A DNA stretch of 64,000 nt. Source: Symsagittifera roscoffensis (Eukaryota; Xenacoelomorpha; Acoela; Convolutidae). The stretch covers positions 11,018,670 to 11,082,669 of the forward strand of contig NC_087062.1 of the NCBI RefSeq assembly GCF_963678635.1. Reading direction: 5' to 3'. The notes beneath the pieces are model-generated. The model saw only the letters and a program-made list of their open reading frames with translations, was not told the DNA's origin and did not search any database. The first letter of the stretch is position 1. Each line of letters opens with the position of its first letter. Positions 1 through 12,600 of this stretch are shown here, piece after piece. A program made the translations under genes and the position numbers.

Positions 1-744
1 TTTTCTATATTTTTTCACTCTTCTTTTTTATCTTTTTCAAAATCTTTCTTTTTTTTGTTGCTTCATTTTTGTTCCGTCTTTTTTTCATCTTTCCATCTTT
101 TTTTTCTTTTTTTTTCTATTTCTTTTGTATCTGTTTTCAATCCTTCTCTTTCGATATTTATTCGATTGTTTTTCTATCTATCTTTTTCAATCCCTTTTCG
201 ATCTTTTTACTATCGAAATAGATGGAAGGAATATCCCTTTCGTAACCGGCTATTTCCCTTTTTTTGTTTCAGAAACCCTTAAGCTTTGCTTAAAAACCAT
301 ACCATTTGTGGAACTTTGAAAGATAAGCGGTTTTCCTGCATCAGTACAACTTAAATGGTTTTATGATTTTAAATACCCGTCCTTCGAAATATGTTTTGTA
401 ATGTCAGTTATATATTACCAGCTCTGAGTTCGTATAATTTCAGTTTTTTCTTTCGTATTATTTTAGTTATATCGGCTTAGTGGCCTTATATTGCGTCGTT
501 TGATAAGCAAAAAAGCGTGCGTTTGTTTTGTTAGTGGACTTTAATCGTGTTTAAAGTTTTCACTTTCTTTTCTCCTTGAGTTTATTGACACTTTTCCAAA
601 CGGCTCTCTGTTGGTTATGTTTTTGCAAGTTCTTCACCTGTGCTAAAAATTTGTTGTATTGTTTTTTGAGTTGTTGTGACTATTTCTTAAGATGTTCGAC
701 CTTTTAATTTTTTGCGTGTGTGAAGCTATGTGTTTTTTTTTCAG
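1..744 (+). other. T-rich leader and probable 5'UTR intron of the NOM1-like gene
   Basis: The first ~230 bases are strongly T-rich low-complexity sequence; the short open frames there are compositional. Bases 733-744 form a polypyrimidine tract ending in CAG, 8 nt before the ATG at 753. It looks like a 3' splice site, so the gene probably has a non-coding first exon upstream. The donor and transcription start cannot be placed. Bases ~560-640 resemble the end of a dispersed repeat also seen near 6.5 and 17.2 kb. Confidence 0.4.
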
Positions 745-752
745 ATTAAGAT

Positions 753-3278
753 ATGAAGAAGAGAAAAAACGTTGAAAGGAACTTAAGCAAAGCGAAAACT
801 GACATATCGAAGTTTTTGAAAATCAATCAAGGCATTGATGCTTCGGAAGGGTCGGAGCTCAAGTCTGGTGGCAGCAGAAAAGAATACCAACCAGACAGAA
901 AGACTATGAGAAAACAAAAACGGCAGAAGTTGAAAGAAAAACGAAGAAAATTCCATGAAGTAAAACAAGGAAACATCAAAGTGCACGAAAACCTTGAGAA
1001 GAACAATAAAAAGGAATCAAAGCATCGGACGACCAAAAAATGTAAATCAAGCTCCAAGCAGTCAAAACCAGCTGCTGCAGTCCCAGAAGAGCTTGAATAT
1101 CTCGATGACGGCAAGCTTATAGATGATGCAGAAGTAAAACGATTATCAAAGAAATTGAAGATAAAACCAGGCAAAGTGCCCAAGTCATTCTACGAAGATG
1201 GTGATCTGGGCACACTTTTGGAATTATGTGAACTGAAATTTGAAAATGAGGGGCTGGTTGATTTCAACGACAAAGACGTACAGAAAGCAACTTCACTCGG
1301 TAATGTCGACCAAATGTCCGATGATGCAGATGATAATAGCTCTGATGAAATTGATAGTGATCTTTGCGGGTCAGATTCGGACGACGAGGAAGAGACTAAA
1401 AGCTCTTCATTAAAGCGAAAAAATCCAGAGAGAGAAAAAGTTACCCAGACTAAAAAGAGCAAAACAAACGATTCGGAAAAGGAAACCTGTATCAATCAAG
1501 ATGAACTTAAACCTAATAAAAGAAAGAGCAAAGCTACAGACAGTTCTGATAAACCGGTGTCAGTTCCTGTTGAAGTAGGTCTATCTGCGACTGAACATAC
1601 CAATTTGAATAATGACGAAATAATGGATGAAATAAAACCAGCAAAATTTGATCCCTATGCTGGAGCTTCGAAATTTTATGTTCCGCCGCAAAAACGACAA
1701 TATGATGTAACCGCTGAAAAGGTGAAAGATTTTGACGCCATGGTTCTGAGTGAAGACTTCAAGCGAATCTATAAGCAATGTGTGGGGTTGTTTAACCGAG
1801 TAAGCGAAAGCAACTTGAACACCATTAGTAAACAGTTGGAAGGCTTGTACACGAAGTTTGGGACCAGTGAAACGAATGTAGCAGTAAGCAGGGCTGTGAT
1901 GAGTTTATGCTGTCAGCCATTTCATGTTGCTGACAGATTGATATTCGAGAAAATTGCCATGATTGCTATTGTACATAAAAACACGCAAACAGACGTGTCC
2001 GCGCAGTTCACGCATTCGGTTTGTTGGAAACTGATTGAGTTCTGGCAATCAAATAATAATGAAGATTCGGAAAAATTGGTAGCAGATAAAACAGGTGTAA
2101 ACTGTATTAAGTGTTTGTGTTATCTCTATGATTTTGGGGTATTGTCTAACAAACTTGTTTTCGACATTATTCGGAAATTGTTGGGCGATTTGTGCCAGCC
2201 GAACATAGATGCGTTGTTGGCTATTGTTCTAAATACTGGCTACAATCTCCGGAAAAATTGTCCGTCTGATCTTAAAGATATAATTTTAAACATTCTAAAA
2301 ACTGGAAACGAGCATCTAAAGTCTCTAAGAGAAACCAGCAGGCCAAAGTTGGAACATTTCTTGGACTTAGTGACAGCCCTGAAAAATAACAATCGTAGAA
2401 AGTTAGAACTAGTTGTAGATTTGGACGCATTGGTTGCAATTCAAGACTTAGTTTCCGACCTTGCTTCCCGAAACACGTCGGATGGAGGCGGAACTGTAAA
2501 TGTCTCACTTGAAGAAATATCGAAGGCAGGTGCGAATGGCCGCTGGTGGAATTTAGGCACCAATGAAGTAAACTTAAACCCAATTAACGACTCAAATGAT
2601 AAATTAGGTCATTCGTCTAATGAAAACGATGAACTTATTGAGCTAGCGCACAAATGTGGGATGAATACACAATTCCGCGAAAGTGTGTTTTGTGCTATTA
2701 TGACTAGCTCTGATTATATGGAGGCGGCAGATAAATTATTTCGTATGAATTTAAAGAAACATGCCCGAGAAATTCCACATATCGTCATCAAATGTTTACT
2801 GCTCGAGGAAAAGTTCAATCCATTCTATTTTCATCTATTGAAGTCTTTCGCAGTTTACGAAAAACAGAACAAAGTGGTATTGAAATTTGCAATTGCCGAT
2901 AGGTTGAAGGATCTCAAAATGATGAAAAACAAATATGAAATGTCTGTTTTCGCCGAGCTGCTTGTCAAACTTCTTTTCGAAGATATGATTCCAAGCAACC
3001 TTTTATCGCTTTTACCGATCGTCAACACGACGAAAAACTCTGTCTCGTTCGTAAGGATATTTTTGAAAAAGTTCCTTTTATCAAAAAGGACACTACTGAA
3101 TAGTTTTCTGAAGCGGGCTACAAACTCAAATGACAACCAATATCTAATGAACTTAAACGTTTTGACCAAGCAAAACATTATAGAGAGGTTTCAGAAACTG
3201 AAAGATTTGAGCGAATTGAAGTGTAAACTTTTGTTAAATGGTAAATTTGTGTGTGAAGAAATTGATAATTTATCATAA
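753..3278 (+). CDS. NOM1: NOM1/Sgd1-like nucleolar protein with MIF4G and MA3 domains
   Basis: This uninterrupted 841-residue frame matches the NOM1/SGD1 layout. The first ~140 residues are Lys/Arg-rich, with repeated KKRK/KEKRRK-type clusters suited to nucleolar localisation. An acidic Ser/Asp/Glu stretch follows at ~190-215, then a KFYVPPQKR segment at ~306. A helical MIF4G domain spans ~330-545. An MA3 domain at ~630-740 carries the family pattern of RESVFCAIMTSSDYMEAADK, then REIPHIVIKCLLLEEK and NPFYFHLLKSF. In known members these domains bind an eIF4A-type RNA helicase, and the protein acts in small-subunit pre-rRNA maturation. The length is close to human and fly relatives. The ATG at 753 is the first in frame after a putative splice acceptor. 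The coding region has no intron, unlike the neighbouring gene. The stop is TAA; no AATAAA lies in the 247 bp before the convergent gene's stop codon. Confidence 0.93.
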   Translation: MKKRKNVERNLSKAKTDISKFLKINQGIDASEGSELKSGGSRKEYQPDRKTMRKQKRQKLKEKRRKFHEVKQGNIKVHENLEKNNKKESKHRTTKKCKSSSKQSKPAAAVPEELEYLDDGKLIDDAEVKRLSKKLKIKPGKVPKSFYEDGDLGTLLELCELKFENEGLVDFNDKDVQKATSLGNVDQMSDDADDNSSDEIDSDLCGSDSDDEEETKSSSLKRKNPEREKVTQTKKSKTNDSEKETCINQDELKPNKRKSKATDSSDKPVSVPVEVGLSATEHTNLNNDEIMDEIKPAKFDPYAGASKFYVPPQKRQYDVTAEKVKDFDAMVLSEDFKRIYKQCVGLFNRVSESNLNTISKQLEGLYTKFGTSETNVAVSRAVMSLCCQPFHVADRLIFEKIAMIAIVHKNTQTDVSAQFTHSVCWKLIEFWQSNNNEDSEKLVADKTGVNCIKCLCYLYDFGVLSNKLVFDIIRKLLGDLCQPNIDALLAIVLNTGYNLRKNCPSDLKDIILNILKTGNEHLKSLRETSRPKLEHFLDLVTALKNNNRRKLELVVDLDALVAIQDLVSDLASRNTSDGGGTVNVSLEEISKAGANGRWWNLGTNEVNLNPINDSNDKLGHSSNENDELIELAHKCGMNTQFRESVFCAIMTSSDYMEAADKLFRMNLKKHAREIPHIVIKCLLLEEKFNPFYFHLLKSFAVYEKQNKVVLKFAIADRLKDLKMMKNKYEMSVFAELLVKLLFEDMIPSNLLSLLPIVNTTKNSVSFVRIFLKKFLLSKRTLLNSFLKRATNSNDNQYLMNLNVLTKQNIIERFQKLKDLSELKCKLLLNGKFVCEEIDNLS

Positions 3279-3525
3279 TCAAAATTTAATTTTTACAATC
3301 AGTGTCTTTAAAATGATGAATTTTTGTGGTCAGGTTGTAATATCGTTTCAATTCAGTGCAAATTATTGAACCCTTCTCTCTTCGAAATTTTTTTAGTTAT
3401 AAAATCCAAATCCTTTTTTGTAGCTTATAATCGGTTCATAGAAAAAGTTCGAAACTATCATTGAACTTGATATGAGTTTTGTGTTGTCTTTTTGTGATTC
3501 TGTTGTTGTTGACGGAGTGCATTTA
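3279..3525. other. Convergent intergenic interval (shared 3' UTR space)
   Basis: The two genes face each other tail to tail with 247 bp between stop codons. On the minus strand an AATAAA at 3522-3527 overlaps the stop codon of the FN3/thioredoxin gene. It is either a coincidence or a poly(A) signal that would leave a very short 3' UTR. No canonical plus-strand poly(A) hexamer is seen. Confidence 0.5.
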
Positions 3526-3677
3526 TTAGTAACTCCGGGGTAGAGAGTGAATGACCTCAGTGAAGAATTGTGCGAACTCCTCCTGGGTGGATGCCAGTGG
3601 TCGCCCCTGCCACACAATGCTGCTGGATTGGTCATACACTATGGATATAGTGGGCACTCCGATCAGGTTGAACATTT
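3526..3677 (-). CDS. FN3/thioredoxin gene, last exon 29 (thioredoxin cis-Pro region and stop)
   Basis: Joins exon 28 as RIQ-E-MFNLIGVPTISIVYDQ, the cis-proline loop and following strand typical of thioredoxins. It then reads SIVWQGRPLASTQEEFAQFF, the last strand and C-terminal helix, and ends LPRSY-TAA. Acceptor TTTTTTGTCCAG. Confidence 0.88.
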
Positions 3678-6600
3678 CTGGACAAAAAAATACACGTCTC
3701 AAAATCGAATAAAAAGGGATTAAGTTTTCAAACATTTTTACTCACAGGCGAGCTTCACTTTGAAAACACTAGCAAGAACACGACAAAAACAGCTCTTTAA
3801 AATTCAATAAGAAAAATTAGAAATAAGCCTAGAATTTAAAAAAAAAATTGGTTACGTCTCGGATTTGAACCTGCGACCTAGATATTATGAGTCTCACACA
3901 CCAAACACTCAGCCACGGACGCGTAATAGGTAACAAACACTAGCCACAAATAAAGCAGAGAATAGATGCTATGCAATTTCCAGTGCTGCAGTGAAATTTC
4001 CAATTAAGTGAACACTTTCAATGAACATTTCTATTTGCGAGTTAAGTTAGAAAACAAGAAGGTTCTTAATAATACACTACGCTGATCGGTAGTGTAAAAA
4101 ACAGGAAAATTAAATACCCAGTGAGAACTCGACAATGAGGCCAGTAATCTGCACTATAAAATGGTTTAAAACTCGAAAATTTTCTGACTATTTTTTCTCA
4201 ATTTCTAAAACATTTTTTGGGATCTTGAATATCGACTCAAAGGGCTTAATACGATGCTTACCACATCTGCCCTGTACGAAATTTCTTGAGGTGCCTAAAA
4301 TTGAGCGGAAAAGAAAGCCACTCAATAGTTTTTACTGACTTTCGGTGATGAAATCAATAGAAACAGCAAAATATTTCAAATTACTTTCAGTTGGAGATAC
4401 TTCACATTGCGTGGTTTGTCTAAAAGTTATTGTTCCGAGCGCTCTCTATCGAAGGCAGGAACTGTGATCTAGCTTGGGTTTTTACATGCCATTTCAGGAA
4501 TCTGAAAAATCGCTTGTAGAGGGTTAAAGGAAAATTATTGAAGCCTTACAGATCAAATTCCTAAACAAACTTAAAAAAACATGCTATTATGGAAAAAATA
4601 TTAAGTAGTGTCTGAATATTTCCGTTTTTAGAATGAATTGTAGAAAGAACTAAAAAAACTCTTTCACCTTTTTGAAGCTCTTATCTAAGTTAGTTTTGAG
4701 CTTGTTTTCAATCCCTCTTGCTATACAAAAAAGTAGAAGAAAAATTTGGAAAAACAATAACAGTTTCCAATTAAGTTCACTGGGCGAATTTTTTCTCAGT
4801 GTTTTTTTTTTCACAGTAACTCCGGAAATGAGCTGATTGTTTTTATGACCATTTGCTTTGAATCAAACTGCCCAATTATTTAGATACGGTTTCCTTGAAA
4901 TAGATGTTGTAATATCAATGTAGGCCAAAACCCTGAGTTATCGGGAATTAATTTTGTTTTCCCGGAAACAATTTTTCTTACAAATTTAAAAAACTATTTA
5001 ATCAATAACAATATTTTCAACAAAGTGTTTTTGTATTTTCCTTTGCGCACGTTTTTAAGAGTCGATGAACGTAGCTGAGACTGATACTGGAGAAAAAAGT
5101 AAGGCAACAAGAGAAATTAAAAACAAAGTGAGAAATTTAAAGTCGAAACAAGACTGCTCGTATATCAGGGCAAAGCCCTGAATGTTCCGACGGTCCCTTA
5201 GTTCATAACGAATAGTTTTTGGGGAAAAAAAATATTGAAAACCTGTACATTTTCAACAACATCAAAGTGTAAAATTTTGAGTCGTACGAAAATAATACGA
5301 CCAATTCGCTAGCCTCAATTCAATTTGGAACGATTTTGTTGTGCAGGATAATTCACCACGCATAAATAATTCGCGTTACGCTCTCAGCATTTTGAATAAA
5401 CTCTTCAAATTGCGCATAATTTAGTCCAGAACATGGCAATTTTCAAACCCACAGAACCTTACAAAAAACAATCGTAGGCAAAATATCTTTTTACATTTGA
5501 ACTCAGGAAGTCGATATATTCAATGGGGTTTTAAAAATGTTTGTTGAAAATTGTTATTTCGACCGGTGAAAATTGACTGAATAAAAAGTCACACCGAGCA
5601 TAAATATTCCGTTTTCTCCGTAAAACGAAACAATAAATTGATTACTATTATGTTAGTTTTTGGCCCTAGATTTGATGTACCTAATTATTTTCTGAGAAAA
5701 CGTCAAAGTTTTTAAAAAATTTAAAACTCTAAAACTAAAATAAGCTTATTTCTTAAAGCTGTAATTGAAAAAAAATTTTAAACCGCTCGAGAAAAAAATT
5801 GCCTTAAAATTCTGAAAAGTTGCATCTATCAAAAAATTGAAATGAAAACTTTCAGTACTTACTGCTTTATTCCAGATGAAAATAGGCAGAATTTGTTCTT
5901 TATATGTGGGGAGCTCAATGTCTGTCAGATTTTAAGTTTTTCTGTTTCAATTGAGTCAGTCAAAAATGTGTTTCTAATAGCTGTTTGCACACAAGGAATG
6001 CAAAGATTTATTGATCTCGAAGTTTCACAGGGAAATTTTCTCAGTTTGAAAGTTATTTGGTTGTATCACTTTTTTCTCCGGTATATAGGTCGCGATGATT
6101 TTTAGGTTAGTTTTTTTTTTTGGTAAAATTCTTAAAATTTATTGAAGCTCAAGTTTACTTTTATCGCGGTTTGACTTCTGATTTATTCAAGTTGATCATT
6201 TCTTTTGTTTAAAAGAAGGCAAACTCCACTACGGGCAACGAAAGTGTAAATGTCACAAAAAATGTGATCAAATTGAATTATCAGATTTCCCAGAATTTTC
6301 AGAATTGAATTATCCGATTTCCCTGCGAAATAAAAAATATATCTGTTGATCAAGTTTTCTCAAATTGGGTGAACTTTATCAAAAACGTGTCAATTATAAG
6401 TTGTTCTAGAAATTCCAGGAGTTTTAAGGCACACTTTTTCTGCAAATTTGAGATTTTTTCAAAAAACAAGTCAGTTCTGTTCACTTGCATTCATTGACTC
6501 TTTTCCAACCGTATGTTGGCTTTGTTTCTTTATGTTTCATTATAGCTCCCTCCCCTCATAATGGTACAATTACATTAAGTAGGTCGATAATTTTTAATTG

Positions 6601-9600
6601 GGCTGGGGGCTATAATAGGTCGATCAAATTGATTTTCTAAACTCTCCCTGTACACTATTACGACCCTATTCAGAAAAAATTGTCAGCGCCGTTTTCAGGT
6701 TCTTTTTTAGAAGGTTTCGACTATTTTTTCAGGCGCTTCTACACGCTCCTCGGAAAAAGAAGGCTAATAGAAAAATTTAATTTGGTCTGTAAAAAACTTG
6801 CAAAGGAGGACGTTTGGGTGGTCCGAAGATCAAAGCTCTAGCGTTTGAAAACATAGTGTGAATTTAATGAGGTGAAAGAGTGCAATAAGGGAAAGTACCT
6901 TGGATCCTTTTTGAGGAAGCATTTGATGCAGGTGTTGCTGCCACTGATTTCTTCTCGCTGTTTTTTTGGGTGTCCGGTCTGCTCAGATCAATTACTCCAC
7001 CACTAAGGGAGAAGCAGCCGCAGACGTGCTGGATGTTGTCAGCCAACCAGTTCTTCGAATCTATAACAAATTCACTCCTTTTTTTCGAATTCAGCGATAT
7101 GCAAATTAATGTTGAAGTGAGATGCAATTTTAGGTTTCTTTTTAAGAGTCAAGGAACGTAGTGAAGACTTCAGTAAGTCTGGATAAATTTTTTTGTTTGG
7201 GGTTGATGATTTTAATTTACAGATTTTACAGCGGAATAATAAACTTACGTATTGATCCAGTTTCTCCGATTGGGTTAATTTCATCAAAAATTCCACTCAT
7301 AAATTGTTCGTGAAATTCAAAGAACTTAAAGGGCTTATAATTATTGTTTTCTTTGAAATTAGAAAATCGAAGTTTTTTGAAACAAGTCAGTATATTTTTT
7401 CCTTGCGTTCATTGACTCTTAAATGTTTGTGGGCTATGTTTTTTGTACGACGGTTAGAAATGAGCCAGGACAACATTCGGTTCTTTGTTGTTCCTGTGAA
7501 ACATCACATGACCGAAGGTCTGAATGGAAGAAAATTTGGTAATATATTACAATAGGTGGTAGATTCAATTTTAATGTTGTAACGCTCTTTGCTATACTTC
7601 GAAAAGCTTTTGTAATTTATTTCAAAAGCCAATTTTTTTGGCAAAAGAAGTGGACAACTTGAAATGACTACAATATCTATCATAGTTCTCAAATGTAATA
7701 CATGCAACATATTCAAAGTTGCCAACTATTGTACCATATCACCAAAGGTTTCTAACGATTCAAATTGTTTTAATTTATGCTCGAGTTTTTTCAGATTTGT
7801 GAATACTCAATTCTGACAATTATCAATCAAAATAGTCAATTCTGATAGTCTTATAAAAACAACCAAAATTTTTTTCAATCGGTGTTTCCGTTTTTGATGA
7901 TATCGGTCAGGAGTTTCAAGTTAATTTTATCAGTTTCGAAGTTCTATTCTAACTTCATCAGTAGAATTGGACAAACACGTGACTCTTACAAACACAACGC
8001 AATAAACACTCAGTGCAAAACTATACCTGATTCGTTTTTGTCTGAAAAAGAAAACTTTGTATTTAAGGAAACTGAAATCTAAAATAAAAATCCGCTCATA
8101 AATCAGTCGACGAAATTTTCTCAATCAACTTTTTGGTTTACGAAAATTATTTAAGCTGTTATGAGATTTAAAACTGCTAATTTGGATACCACGAAAGTTC
8201 AATTCTAATTTCATCAGTAAAATATTCGATAGAAGTAATAAAATAAGCATATTGGACAACATTTTGCTTTGAAAAATTGATCTAAAAACAAAGAAAAATC
8301 AAAGTTAGTTTTTTTAATCTTTCAGGTTTTTTGCCAAAAAATTACGGAAAGTAATTTAACTGGAATAAAAGTTTTCAGTGCTTGAATAAAAATTTAATGT
8401 CTAAATCTTGATATATTTTTCTACTGCTCGCTCGGTTTTTCGCTCGAAATTAGGCTAAAAGTAAACCGGTTTTTCTCGACACTGAGAAATTTTTTTGAAA
8501 GTTTTTTCAAATTTCAGTCGAGTCATGACTGAAAAGGTTTTATAATGATATAACAATCGTTGAACTCTTATTATTATTGAGTGTAATTGAACGAAGTGAT
8601 GGTCAATTAAATAGGTCCTGATATTTGTTTCCAGGAAAAAGTCCTAAGTTTTTTCTCACTCAGATCTGATTTTTTGCTAATCACAAAGTGATAGGCTAAT
8701 TTTGTTTTCAATTAAACTTCTAATGGCAGCGCAACAAACAATCCACTAAAAAACTTTCACGTCATTTGAATCTGAAAGAGTTAAATTATGATTTATCAAT
8801 CGACCGATTCTGATGATTGTTTGTGGGACCTGATTTTGCGTTGAAAACAAAATTAAGGATAGCCGGTTGCTGTCCAAGTAGCCCAAAGTTCACACCATAT
8901 TCATAAAAAAATATAAAAAGTTTTTTTAAGTTCTTCAAATAACGACGTTTTTATTGGGTGCGGTCAATCGATAACTATATTTTCGCGTAAAAAATTTGGC
9001 GAATTAAGCATGATCGACAACAATTGTCTTCAAAATGCAAATAAAAACAAAAATCGAAAAAAAAACATAATTTTTTTTTGAAATTCCCTCTTTGTCAAAC
9101 AAGCGCTAAATAAAACATCCAAAACTAGTTTTCTTCCTGTTAATATCAAGTTATTTATCCTAAAAGTCTAAAAAACACATTGTTACTCGATCGCGTTATA
9201 ATTTTTTCGGAAATTTTTTAATATTTGAATCACAACTAAAAGGGCTTTATGATAATTACTCACTCAACTCAAATGATTGTTTGTGGTAGCTAATTTAGCG
9301 TGAAAAGTAAAAGAAACAAGACTGTCGTATCAGTGCGAAGCCCTGAATGTTCCGACTGCCTTTTAAGGTTTATGGAGCAGCAGTAATAACATGAAAAAAT
9401 GAAATGAAATAAAATAAAATGAAATTTTTTTTTTCTAAAATTTGAAATTTTTTATGAAAATCATCCCCCCACACGCCATATAAAGTACAAAAAAATAGAA
9501 TTCGTTCCTTGTAACAAATCAATTATGGCAAATAAGCTTCGTTCAACCACAACCAATTTGGAACGATTTATAAGACGGATTAAATCTCCGCTTACGCGTT

Positions 9601-12600
9601 AATAGCGTGAATTATATATCGCGCGTTAATTGTCCCAAATTGGTCAAAATGGCAATCTTTAAACCCTCATAACTTTACGAAAAATAATAACAGGTGAAAT
9701 ATCTTTTCAAGTTTAAGCTCAGGACAACAATACCTTTTGAATGATATAAAAAATCCGTCGAAAATGGCTAGTTAAAAAGTCGAAATTTGTCTGAAGAAAA
9801 AAAAACCCACCCCGAGCACAAATATTCCGTTACTTTCGTATCGAAAGTCGGAACAAAAACATAGATTTCGTTCCTTGTAACAAATCAATTATGGCAAATA
9901 AGCTTCGGTCAACCAATTTGGAACGATTTATAAGACGGATTAAATCTCCGCTTACGCGTTAATAGCGCGAATTATATCGCACGTTAATTGCCCCAAATTG
10001 GTCAAAATGGCAATCTTTAAACCCTCATAACTTTACGAAAAATGATCACAGGTGAAATATCTTTTCAAATTTAAGCTTAGGACAACAATAGCTTTTAAAT
10101 GATATAAAAAATTCCGTCAAAAATGGCTAGTTAAAAAGTCGAATGTTGTCTGCAAAAAAAAAACTCACCCCGAGCACAAATATTCCGTTACTTTCGTATC
10201 GAAAGTCGGAACAAAAGTAAAATTTGCTCTCCATTTTCAATTGAAAAGTGAGAAGAAAGAACCGGCTTATCTCGGCACTCGAATTTATTTTTCAGATATC
10301 TTCTGCTCGAATTAAGACTGAAAAAGGTTTTCATGTTAAGTGTTACGTATCACTGGGGGTTCCCATCCATTTGAAATTCGATTTGCGAAAAAGATCAACC
10401 AGAACTATCAAACTGAGTTAGACTTTGACAAAAGATAGAAAATTAGTGCAAATAATGAATTAATTTTTAATTAAAACCAAATCTAAAGTCCAATAAATAA
10501 TTTTTATCCTGTTGCTCTAAATAATTTTATTGCAATTAGACTTTCCAACTATTCGCGTTAACAATTTTGATTTAACTAAGAGTAATATTGCAATACAAGT
10601 CAGAGTTTAAACGTTGAGTTTTCGGCCTGAAATCTGTAGCTCGGTAAAATGACATTTATAAACTTTTTTAACTTGTAAAATAACTTCGATTTCTTCTCGA
10701 CGCTCATGTGTTGGACCAAATTTTCGAACATTTCCAAAGTTTCAATAAATTCTAGATCTTTTGGACACAAATAGTCTTTGACGAGTTTCTTTTCCAATTT
10801 CAAAAGTTTTATCATCGCTTCCAAACTTTCCGTGGAAATTTCCGTGTTCGGGTCTAGATACGAGTCTTCTTCGTGTTTATGCTGACTGAGACGTTCTTCG
10901 ATTTGAGCCAATGTCGTTTGTATGTTCTCAGCGAACGAATCCAGGTTTCGGTTGTTGTCGGCTGTCGAAGTCCACCCGGTGAAACTGTTGTTCGTGAGCG
11001 CATTTGTTGCTGAGGCGTCGTCGGAATATTTTTCGCTCATATTTGTGCGTTTATGCTCTGCTTTTTCTTGTTTTCTTTCTTTCTCGATCGAAAGCTGCAG
11101 TTGGTGGTACAAAAGTCGAGTTAAGAGCTTCATTTATAATATTTTTATGAGATACAGAGTTTTGTGCACTGAGTTATTACGCTCGTAAGGCCTGAATTCA
11201 CAAACGATAATAGTTAGTTTGTTTTTAACTTGAATTGAAGTTATGAACTTTTAAATTTAATCTAAAATAAATGTTGGACGGTAAAAGTTCAAAATATCCA
11301 GAGATTAAATTTAGTTGGGGATAATATAATGTTAGTGGAATTTATTTTTTAATGAAAGTCAAGATTGGAAGAAGTCAGTGTCATTTGCACAGAATTGTAT
11401 CGGTTCAAATGCATTTCAATTAGTTGAATAATAAATAGTTCTTCCTTTTTGAGCAAAATACAATTTACTGAATACCTTCTAAATGGGAGCACCATTGTAA
11501 GTGCGCAGCTTACAATATGAAAGTGACTAGATATTAATTTGAGGCGAAAGTCAGTCAATTAAAAATGTGAGACAAAGCTATTAAACTTTTGAAAATGTTC
11601 AAAAAAGTGAAAAACTTTGTGCATGTGGAGGTTTTGAATTGTCTGACTTTTGATATAACAAACATATCAATGTTCGACTTGTGGCGGACATAAAGTCAAT
11701 GTCCATAATACATGACAGCTGTGAACTTTGTGAGTCATTTTTATTTACCATTTAACAGTGCAATAAATTCCACTTATTCTGTTTTGTAAAAAAATATCCA
11801 CAGAACAAAGTTACCAATCAAGTTCATCAAATCTTTGGGATATTTTTGAACATGCCCCCCCCCCCAAATGATAAAAAATAAATGAAAATTTTTATTACGA
11901 TCGGATTTTAATTATAAATGCTAGGCCGATAACCCGAGCGTTAAATTAACATAAAAAGGTATCCAAAATGAGAAAAAACGACAATTAAAAACGTATTTGG
12001 GCTCAAGTTAATGAAACTTTTGTGGGGAAAACGGCAAAAAATGGAGAACCGAGCCAGTTTGTAGCTAAATTAAGTGAACTGCTTTTTTTAGTCTTGTGTT
12101 ATCTTGACTTTTTCAGTTATATCGATCTAAATTTGATGTTAAAACTTTTATTTTCTTTTTTCATAATTTATAGGTATAATCGAAATGACCCTATCTTTGT
12201 TGCTTCCTCCTCGCTAAGAACGGACTGCATTTTTTTGAGAATCCTTTATACTGTACTTAAAATATGAAGATGAATTTGCCAATTATATATCGGAGAGTGG
12301 ACTTGAGTTGCAGATGTTGAGGTTGATCAGAGGGGTATGGGGGGGGGGGGGGGGAGGGGGAGGGGGCAGTGTGATCCCTTTAACCTGGTCAGGCTCAACA
12401 TCTACTACTGTTATCTTTAACCGCCAAGACAAAATTGATGTCTTGAATAGAGTCGACTTGTCATACGAGTTCCAGCTAGCGATAACAACACGGTACTGGT
12501 GCGCTAGCTTTAAATAAAACAAAAAATCAAACACATGCAACCAGGACTATCTATTAAGACCAACCAGGAATATAAAATGGGATTAAAAGTGGACTGACCT

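Larger units (their letters stand above)
3678..6898 (-). other. Intron 28 (3.2 kb)
   Basis: Contains a tRNA-like relic (3852-3926), a hairpin-ended element (5146-5634) and a dispersed repeat (6190-6540). The remainder is AT-rich with no recognised gene. Confidence 0.55.
7061..12598 (-). other. Intron 27 (5.5 kb; longest fully contained intron)
   Basis: Hosts a nested intronless gene (10600-11040), a hairpin-ended element plus tandem partial copy (9314-10215), a dispersed-repeat copy (7255-7440) and a G-run at 12340-12366. Bases 7500-9300 and 11200-12300 contain no recognised feature. Confidence 0.55.

Noticed and set aside
827-3178. Minus-strand open frames opposite the NOM1-like gene
   Set aside because: Shadows of the long plus-strand coding region, with no motifs of their own.
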